A DNA stretch of 19,930 bases from the NCBI GenBank assembly GCA_046303115.1, contig JBKCGZ010000173.1, positions 1 to 19,930 of the forward strand. The letters run 5' to 3'. Position 1 is the stretch's first letter; each line of letters starts with the position of its first letter. The position numbers and the translations under genes were made by a program. The notes below the pieces were generated by a model. That model saw only the letters and a list, made by a program, of their open reading frames with translations. It searched no databases and was not told the DNA's origin. This DNA comes from CAINEC01 sp046303115. Lineage in GTDB: Bacteria; Bacteroidota; Bacteroidia; AKYH767-A; OLB10. This document shows positions 14,713-19,930 of this stretch, piece by piece.

Positions 14713-15363
14713 TTATCTTGATTTTTCAGCCAACATTGGTACAAACTTGAACTTTGTTAACTCGATAATTTCTGTTTCAGTTGCTGATTTTTTAAGTACG
14801 GTAGTCATGATTTGCTCATTTCCACTTCCAACAGGAATAACCATTAATCCACCAACTTTTAACTGATCTACTAATGCTTGTGGAATCATCGGTGCGCCGC
14901 AGGTAACAAGAATTTTATCATAGGGAGCAAACGCAGGATGCCCTTTAAATCCATCACCAAAAAACGATTTAATTGTTTTATAACCAAGTCGCTCAAATTG
15001 CTTTTTAGCCTGATCATGCAATTCACGAAAACGCTCCATCGTGAATAATTTAACACCTATTTCAGCTAACACGCAGGACTGATACCCTGAACCAGTTCCG
15101 ATTTCAAGCACTTTTTCATTCTTCTGAGGATCGAGCAATTGCGTTTGAAATGCCACGGTATAAGGCTGTGAAATTGTTTGTCCGCAGGAAATAGGAAACG
15201 CTTTATCATCCTGATAGGCAAAATCAAGGAACGCATTATCCATAAAAAAATGTCGCGGAATCTTATCAATTGCCTCTAAAACGGCCTTGTTTTCAATACC
15301 TTTCTCCTTTAATTGCGTCACTAGCTTTCTACGCAGTCCTTGATGTTTAAACGAATCTACCAT
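14713..15363 (-). CDS. pcm: Protein-L-isoaspartate O-methyltransferase
   Basis: PIMT methylates isoaspartyl residues, formed by ageing of Asn and Asp in proteins, with S-adenosylmethionine so that they can revert. The ATG at 15363 gives 216 residues starting MVDSFKHQGLRRKLV. An in-frame GTG at 15369 would add two residues but falls almost on the predicted transcription start. Motifs: GQTISQPYTVA at 61-71 (substrate-binding loop with Ser65), SAM motif I VLEIGTGSGYQ at 85-95, GDGFKGHP at 137-143, and ILVTCGAP...GGLMVIPVG at 151-179. The ending KFKFVPMLAEKSR is typical. It heads the pcm-surE-lpxB unit and has a -7 element within a few bases of its start. Confidence 0.95.
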   Translation of the reverse strand: MVDSFKHQGLRRKLVTQLKEKGIENKAVLEAIDKIPRHFFMDNAFLDFAYQDDKAFPISCGQTISQPYTVAFQTQLLDPQKNEKVLEIGTGSGYQSCVLAEIGVKLFTMERFRELHDQAKKQFERLGYKTIKSFFGDGFKGHPAFAPYDKILVTCGAPMIPQALVDQLKVGGLMVIPVGSGNEQIMTTVLKKSATETEIIELTKFKFVPMLAEKSR

Positions 15364-15373
15364 AATCACTTTA

Positions 15374-15381
15374 CAAAATTA
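15374..15381 (-). promoter_or_regulatory. Bacteroidota -7 element for the pcm-surE-lpxB unit
   Basis: The minus strand reads TAATTTTG, an exact TAnnTTTG, followed by TA. Only ten bases lie between its last G and the ATG of pcm, so the transcript would have a leader of a few bases at most. No -33 TTG was seen. The same TAATTTTGTA string precedes recF at 19889-19898. Confidence 0.45.
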
Positions 15382-15462
15382 GAAGCTATATGCTTTGTAT
15401 TCCTCTAGTAAAAAAATATCTTCCAATAGTTTTTAACAATGAAAATTGCCGAAAAAATATGG

Positions 15463-15470
15463 TAATTTCG
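15463..15470 (+). promoter_or_regulatory. Near-consensus -7 element for the Gfo/Idh operon
   Basis: TAATTTCG differs from TAnnTTTG at one base, and lies 15 bp before the ATG at 15486. It would start transcription about 10 nt before the gene. It shares the 122-bp intergenic region with the divergent pcm promoter. Weak by itself. Confidence 0.35.
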
Positions 15471-15485
15471 CAGAAAATTTGAGCG

Positions 15486-16460
15486 ATGCTAAAGATTGGT
15501 GTTTTAGGTGCAGGTCATTTGGGTAAGATTCATATTAACCTACTAAAAGAAATTAGTGCTTTTGAGCTGATAGGGTTTTACGATCCTGATCAAGACAAGG
15601 CTGATCAAATTAAAGATGTAAAGTATTATTCTTCGATGGATGAGTTGATGGAGGAATGCGATGTAATCGATATTGTTACTCCAACAGTGAACCATTACGA
15701 ATGTGCCGTGAAAGCGCTTCGAAACTCCAAACATATTTTTATCGAGAAACCATTAGCCAACACCATACAAGAGGCGAAGGATATGATGGGACTTGCTGAA
15801 GAGGCTAATGTAAAAGTGCAGGTAGGACATGTTGAGCGTTTTAATCCGGCATTCATTGCAGCACAAGGATTCATCAAGCAACCGCTGTTTATTGAAACTC
15901 ATCGTTTAGCCCAATTTAATCCGAGAGGTACAGATGTATCTGTCGTTTTAGATTTGATGATTCATGATATTGACATTGTATTAAGTACAGTTAAATCGAC
16001 GATTAAAAAAATCAGTACAAGTGGTGTTGCTGTGGTAAGTGACACTCCAGATATTGCAAACGCAAGAATTGAATTTGATAATGGTTGCGTAGCTAATTTA
16101 ACTGCATCGAGAATTTCTCTAAAGAACATGCGCAAGACAAGATTCTTTCAGAAGGATGCATATATATCAGTTGACTTTTTAAAGAAGTCATCAGAAATTG
16201 TACGACTTAAAGAAGTAGAAGGAACGCCCGATCCATTTGCTATGACAATCGACTTAGGTGAAGGAAAAGGAAGCAAACAAATTTATTTTGAGAATCCTAA
16301 AATTCAGGAGTCGAATGCAATTAAAGAAGAGCTTACCTCGTTCGCTGAATCAATCCGAAACGACAAAGTTCCGATGGTATCTATTCACGATGGATACGAA
16401 GCATTAGTGGTTGCACATCAGATCGCTGATAAATTAAAATCTGTTCCTCCAATCGCATAA
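15486..16460 (+). CDS. Gfo/Idh/MocA family NAD(P)-dependent oxidoreductase
   Basis: A 324-residue sugar-dehydrogenase-type enzyme. The N-terminal Rossmann domain shows IGVLGAGHLGKIHINLL (4-20), DVIDIVTPTVNHYECA, and the family motif EKPLA (87-91). The C-terminal part shows GHVERFNPAF (114-123) and DLMIHDIDIV (156-165), with His160 at the usual catalytic position. GHVERFNPA is also seen in the Gfo/Idh proteins encoded in lpx clusters of other phyla and in GnnA, which oxidises the 3-hydroxyl of UDP-GlcNAc, so a nucleotide-sugar substrate is plausible. No GnnB-type aminotransferase is next to it. It leads a tight operon (2-bp and 3-bp gaps) with a lipoprotein and a sugar transferase, which supports a glycan role. 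Exact substrate unknown. Confidence 0.92.
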   Translation: MLKIGVLGAGHLGKIHINLLKEISAFELIGFYDPDQDKADQIKDVKYYSSMDELMEECDVIDIVTPTVNHYECAVKALRNSKHIFIEKPLANTIQEAKDMMGLAEEANVKVQVGHVERFNPAFIAAQGFIKQPLFIETHRLAQFNPRGTDVSVVLDLMIHDIDIVLSTVKSTIKKISTSGVAVVSDTPDIANARIEFDNGCVANLTASRISLKNMRKTRFFQKDAYISVDFLKKSSEIVRLKEVEGTPDPFAMTIDLGEGKGSKQIYFENPKIQESNAIKEELTSFAESIRNDKVPMVSIHDGYEALVVAHQIADKLKSVPPIA

Positions 16461-16462
16461 TC

Positions 16463-17329
16463 ATGAAATATTTCCAATCACTTTTACTATTACTATTGGT
16501 GGCATTTGTAATTACAAGTTGCAATCCTGATGAAAGAGAACCAGCTTATCTAATTATAAACAGGGTGAATGTTTCATCTAATCCTCAGACGCAAGGAAGT
16601 AACAGTAGTAATGTAAAAGATGTTTGGGTGTATGTGGATAACCAATATTTGGGAACGTATCAGCTACCAGCGAGAATTCCTGTTTTAGAGGAAGGAACAA
16701 AGAATGTTGTTTTGCGAGCTGGTATTTTAGAAAATGGTATTTCCGCAACTCATAGTGCCTATCCTTTGTACAATTCTGATACTCGTAATATAAATTTTAT
16801 TCCAGGACAAGAAACAACAATCGATACGTTTAACGTCGCTTACTTTCCAGCGTTGATATACACTTGGTATGAAGATTTTGAAAAAGATGCTATTGGTGGA
16901 GGATTTAGTCTATCACCTGAGCCAAATAATAATCTAGCTCCATTAGCTACAGACTCTGTAGATGTTTTTGAAGGTGTTCGTTGTTTGAAGATGAAAGTCG
17001 ATGGAACCAACTATGTTTCAGATATAGAGACTAACGGCGATGGATATGTACTTTATCGTGGAAAAGATATATATCTTGAAATGAACTATAAGTGCGACCA
17101 TGAATTTACTGTTGGATTAAGAGGCATGCTGGCAAATGACAAACGAAATATTCCAGTACTTTTATTTAACCCATCATACTCGTGGAAAAAAATATACATC
17201 AACTTAAGCAAGTTTGTTAATAGCAATTTTGATGTTCCCAAATTTAAAGTTTACTTTTATTTAACTACACCCCCTGGAGGAGCAGACGCTACCGTTTACC
17301 TCGACAATTTAAAACTCATCAGCAATTAA
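16463..17329 (+). CDS. Lipoprotein of unknown function with a beta-sandwich-like C-terminus
   Basis: A 288-residue protein with a lipoprotein signal: MKYFQ, a Leu-rich core, and the lipobox ITSC with Cys20. The residues after the Cys, NPDERE, are acidic; in some Bacteroidota an acidic or charged stretch here directs lipoproteins to the cell surface. Residues 30-130 look like a PEGA-type beta domain (VWVYVDNQYLGTY, VVLRAGILENG). Residues 135-288 resemble a carbohydrate-binding-type beta sandwich (TWYEDFEKD at the start, VFEGVRCLKMKVDG in the middle and ATVYLDNLKLI at the end). No catalytic motif is recognised. It starts 2 bp after the dehydrogenase stop and ends 3 bp before the sugar transferase, so it is part of that operon. 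I do not recognise a named family. Confidence 0.85.
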   Translation: MKYFQSLLLLLLVAFVITSCNPDEREPAYLIINRVNVSSNPQTQGSNSSNVKDVWVYVDNQYLGTYQLPARIPVLEEGTKNVVLRAGILENGISATHSAYPLYNSDTRNINFIPGQETTIDTFNVAYFPALIYTWYEDFEKDAIGGGFSLSPEPNNNLAPLATDSVDVFEGVRCLKMKVDGTNYVSDIETNGDGYVLYRGKDIYLEMNYKCDHEFTVGLRGMLANDKRNIPVLLFNPSYSWKKIYINLSKFVNSNFDVPKFKVYFYLTTPPGGADATVYLDNLKLISN

Positions 17330-17332
17330 ACC

Positions 17333-18745
17333 ATGAACAAAACTTTACAAGTTGTAAAATATGTGGTGGCTGATTTACTTTCAGCTACAATTGCATGGGG
17401 TATCTTTTATTTCTATAGAAAGGCACAGATTGAATCGGTTTTATTCGGTTATATCCCTTTTCAGCCTGATGATAATTTCTTTTTAGGAATCACATTACTA
17501 CCTATCCTTTGGGTAATAGTGTACGCATTAATGGGTACTTACAACGATATTTATCGTAAGTCGAGGTTAAAAGAATTCGGACAAACTTTCATTATTTCGA
17601 TTATTGGCTGTTTGATAATATTTTTTACCTTATTATTGGACGATACAATTATTTCTTACAAGAGTTATTATAGTTCATTTGTTACATTATTCCTCTTACA
17701 ATTTGGAATTACATTTACTGTTAGATTTATTATAACAACTGTTACAGCCCGAAAAATAAAGGGCCGTAAAATTGGTTTTAACACCATAATCATTGGTAGT
17801 TCCCAAAAGGCTGTAAGCTTATTTAATGAATTAGAATCAGAGCCATTAAGTCAGGGTTATAAGTTTATAGGATTTGTTCATGTTGATAATACAAACGGAA
17901 AATACTTCAAAGAGCAACTACCACATTTAGGGGGAATTGAGGAGGTGGGAAAAATAATCGAAGAAAACAAAATTGAAGAAGTACTCATAGCAATTGAGTC
18001 GAGCGAACACGAGTTTATAGGAAGAATTATTAATGATTTAGAAGACAAAGACATCATCATTAAGATCATGCCTGATATGTATGATATTTTATCAGGTTCA
18101 GTAAAGATGACTTCAATCTTTGGATCACCTTTAATAATTATTAATCCGAGTTTAATGCCTATTTGGCAACAATCATTAAAGCGAATTATTGATATATTTA
18201 TTTCATTAATCTTCTTGATTTTATTATCACCATTGTACTTAATCACCGGTGCAATTGTAAAATTCACTTCTAAAGGTCCTGTGTTCTTTTCGCAAGAGAG
18301 AATTGGTCTTCACGGAAATCCTTTTATCATTTTTAAATTCCGGTCGATGTATCTTGATGCAGAAAAAGGTGGCCCTATGTTATCTAGTTCATCGGACTCA
18401 CGCATCACGAAGTTTGGTAAGTTCATGCGTAAAATACGCTTGGATGAAATCCCTCAGTTTTATAATGTGCTGATTGGAGACATGTCGCTGGTTGGTCCTC
18501 GCCCAGAGCGACAATTTTTCATTGATCAGATTATGAAAGAAGCACCTCACTACCGCCACTTGCATAAAGTTCGTCCTGGTATTACTTCATGGGGACAAGT
18601 AAAATACGGCTATGCAGAAAATGTACAGCAGATGATTCAACGATTGAAGTTTGACATCATTTACATTGAGAACATGTCGTTAGCCCTTGATTTTAAGATT
18701 TTGTTTTACACGCTTAAGATCATTATACAACGTTCAGGAAAATAG
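17333..18745 (+). CDS. Polyprenyl glycosylphosphotransferase (initiating sugar transferase)
   Basis: This membrane enzyme transfers a sugar-1-phosphate from a nucleotide sugar to undecaprenyl phosphate, the first step of an exopolysaccharide or O-antigen-like glycan. The 470 residues show the long WbaP/CpsE-type layout: four N-terminal membrane segments (about 8-28, 48-70, 84-104, 113-135), a Rossmann-like CoA-binding domain (about 148-270), then a further hydrophobic segment at 284-308. The catalytic Bac_transf domain follows, with QERIG (321-325), KFRSMY (335-340), the RLDEIPQ motif carrying the catalytic Asp-Glu pair (369-375), GDMSLVGPRPE (382-392) and RPGITSWGQV (414-423). It is last in the operon. 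No glycosyltransferase cluster follows; recF converges after 3 bp. The sugar specificity cannot be read. Confidence 0.95.
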   Translation: MNKTLQVVKYVVADLLSATIAWGIFYFYRKAQIESVLFGYIPFQPDDNFFLGITLLPILWVIVYALMGTYNDIYRKSRLKEFGQTFIISIIGCLIIFFTLLLDDTIISYKSYYSSFVTLFLLQFGITFTVRFIITTVTARKIKGRKIGFNTIIIGSSQKAVSLFNELESEPLSQGYKFIGFVHVDNTNGKYFKEQLPHLGGIEEVGKIIEENKIEEVLIAIESSEHEFIGRIINDLEDKDIIIKIMPDMYDILSGSVKMTSIFGSPLIIINPSLMPIWQQSLKRIIDIFISLIFLILLSPLYLITGAIVKFTSKGPVFFSQERIGLHGNPFIIFKFRSMYLDAEKGGPMLSSSSDSRITKFGKFMRKIRLDEIPQFYNVLIGDMSLVGPRPERQFFIDQIMKEAPHYRHLHKVRPGITSWGQVKYGYAENVQQMIQRLKFDIIYIENMSLALDFKILFYTLKIIIQRSGK

Positions 18746-18748
18746 TTT

Positions 18749-19885
18749 TTAGTTTAAGCGCTCAAATCCATCAGCTTCACCGATTGGCAAGTCGGGCTTT
18801 GAGCAGTTGAAAATCTTAAGCGGAACATTGATTTTTTCAAAAACCTCACAGATATGCGTATCCGTAGTATCAGTAATAAATATTTGTCCGAATGTTTCGT
18901 TACTCACTAATTCCATTAATCTTGTGATACGATGAACATCTAACTTATCGAATATATCATCCAACAGTAATAATGGTTTCACTCCGCTATATTCACTTAT
19001 CAATTCAAACTGTGCTAGTTTAATTGCTAATACAAAAGACTTCTGCTGACCTTGAGATCCAATTTTTCGAACCGAGTGATTATTGAGTAATAGTTCCAGA
19101 TCATCACGATGAATTCCAACAGATGTATATTGAAGTGCTAAATCTTTATGAATACTTACCTTTAATAATTCTGACAACGATTGTTCAAATAACTTCGATT
19201 CATATTGTAAATCGACGCGCTCTTTATCATCCGTAAGAAAGGAATAATACTTATTAAAAATCGGAATAAAACGCTCTATAAACTCTTTGCGCAAATGAAA
19301 AATCTGGGTACCGGCATTCGATAATTGCTCGTCAATAATTTGCAATAACGATTCATCGGGCATCATTCCTCGAGGAGTATTTTTAAGCAATGAATTTCGC
19401 TGTTGTAAAATACGGTTATAACTAACAAGCAAATCAAGATAATGATGGTTATACTGACTGATAATACTATCCATCAACTTACGACGCTCCTCTCCGGAAC
19501 CGGTGATTAAAATCTGATCGACAGGTGCTACCATAACAACAGGTAATAGCCCGATATGCTCACTTAACTTCTGATATTCTTTATGATTTCGTTTAACGAC
19601 CTTTTTACTTCCTGATTTCATTCCGATAAAAACCTCATCGGCAAAATCATTATCCTTTAGAAAGAATTTACCTCCGATAGAAAAGTAATTACTTCCATGC
19701 ATAATATTAATGCTATCGGTAGAATGAAAATAACTCTTGCAAAGCCCTAAATAATGTATTGCATCAAGGATGTTCGTTTTACCTGATCCATTTGGCCCTG
19801 TAAGCGCATTAGCCCCTTGATCGAACTCAAATTCAGCTTCCTTATAATTTTTGAAAGAAAATATCGTTAACCTCTTTAAATACAT
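18749..19885 (-). CDS. recF: DNA replication and repair protein RecF
   Basis: RecF is an SMC-like ATPase that, with RecO and RecR, loads RecA at gaps and stalled forks. The 378 residues fit the family. The N-terminus MYLKRLTIFSFKNYKEAEFEF is typical; Walker A is GPNGSGKT at 30-37. The signature region reads GSQGQQKSFVLAIKLAQFEL (about 276-295), and Walker B LLLLDDIFDKLD follows near residue 303. The closing part has GQIFITDTTD. Its stop lies 3 bp from the stop of the convergent sugar transferase, with no terminator visible between them. In many bacteria recF follows dnaN, but here it stands without dnaA, dnaN or gyrB, as is usual in Bacteroidota. Confidence 0.96.
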   Translation of the reverse strand: MYLKRLTIFSFKNYKEAEFEFDQGANALTGPNGSGKTNILDAIHYLGLCKSYFHSTDSINIMHGSNYFSIGGKFFLKDNDFADEVFIGMKSGSKKVVKRNHKEYQKLSEHIGLLPVVMVAPVDQILITGSGEERRKLMDSIISQYNHHYLDLLVSYNRILQQRNSLLKNTPRGMMPDESLLQIIDEQLSNAGTQIFHLRKEFIERFIPIFNKYYSFLTDDKERVDLQYESKLFEQSLSELLKVSIHKDLALQYTSVGIHRDDLELLLNNHSVRKIGSQGQQKSFVLAIKLAQFELISEYSGVKPLLLLDDIFDKLDVHRITRLMELVSNETFGQIFITDTTDTHICEVFEKINVPLKIFNCSKPDLPIGEADGFERLN

Positions 19886-19890
19886 CTCTA

Positions 19891-19898
19891 CAAAATTA
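19891..19898 (-). promoter_or_regulatory. Bacteroidota -7 element for recF
   Basis: The minus strand reads TAATTTTG, an exact TAnnTTTG, with its final G only five bases before the recF ATG. Initiation at the usual distance would begin at or next to the start codon, giving a leaderless or nearly leaderless mRNA. No -33 TTG is seen in the remaining 32 bases of the window. Confidence 0.45.
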
Positions 19899-19930
19899 CA
19901 TTTAAATTTAAACTCTTTAACCTTGATTAA

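Noticed and set aside
1..19930. CRISPR arrays, tRNA or rRNA genes, insertion sequences and defence cassettes
   Set aside because: No regularly spaced repeats, cloverleaf-like segments, transposase or nuclease-defence genes were seen; the coding content is housekeeping and envelope genes.

Overview
The window is a 19.9-kb piece of chromosome from a member of the Bacteroidota, most likely the Flavobacteriia/Sphingobacteriia side. Evidence: AT-rich DNA; genes without clear Shine-Dalgarno sequences but with A-rich leaders; copies of the Bacteroidota -7 promoter element TAnnTTTG; a DUF4835/PorD gene between coaBC and recN; the divergent pair clpC / gyrA-TPR; and signal peptides ending in xxA-Q. 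No transposase, integrase, phage gene, CRISPR array, tRNA or rRNA was seen. This is core-genome DNA, and no cassette resembling a new defence or mobile system was found.

Layout. (1) Positions 1-4685, + strand: the end of a probable rpoZ-like gene, then coaBC (coenzyme A synthesis), a secreted DUF4835/PorD-like protein, recN (break repair) and fabI (fatty acid synthesis, probably with its own promoter). A bidirectional terminator separates fabI from the convergent clpC. (2) Positions 4752-11449: clpC (-) and gyrA (+) diverge from a 318-bp AT-rich region; gyrA is followed by an exported TPR protein and a strong nested palindromic terminator. (3) Positions 11478-12721: a small zinc-ribbon protein of unknown function (-) and a short, tail-less ssb (+) diverge from a 355-bp region rich in small palindromes. 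(4) Positions 12725-15381, - strand: pcm, surE and lpxB, a likely operon joining protein repair, nucleotide clean-up and lipid A synthesis. (5) Positions 15463-18745, + strand: a Gfo/Idh/MocA dehydrogenase, an unknown lipoprotein and a polyprenyl-phosphate sugar transferase, spaced by only 2-3 bp, which looks like a surface-glycan unit. (6) Positions 18749-19885, - strand: recF, convergent with the sugar transferase.

How the parts relate. DNA maintenance genes (recN, gyrA, ssb, recF) are interleaved with envelope genes (fabI, lpxB, sugar transferase, lipoprotein, PorD-like protein). The points most worth a second look are: CoaC active-site positions that carry Asp and Ser instead of the usual Asn and Cys; the tail-less SSB with a palindrome-rich promoter region and a leader hairpin; near-leaderless promoters at pcm and recF; the unknown lipoprotein with an acidic stretch after its lipid-bearing Cys; and the conserved-looking but unexplained zinc-ribbon protein.
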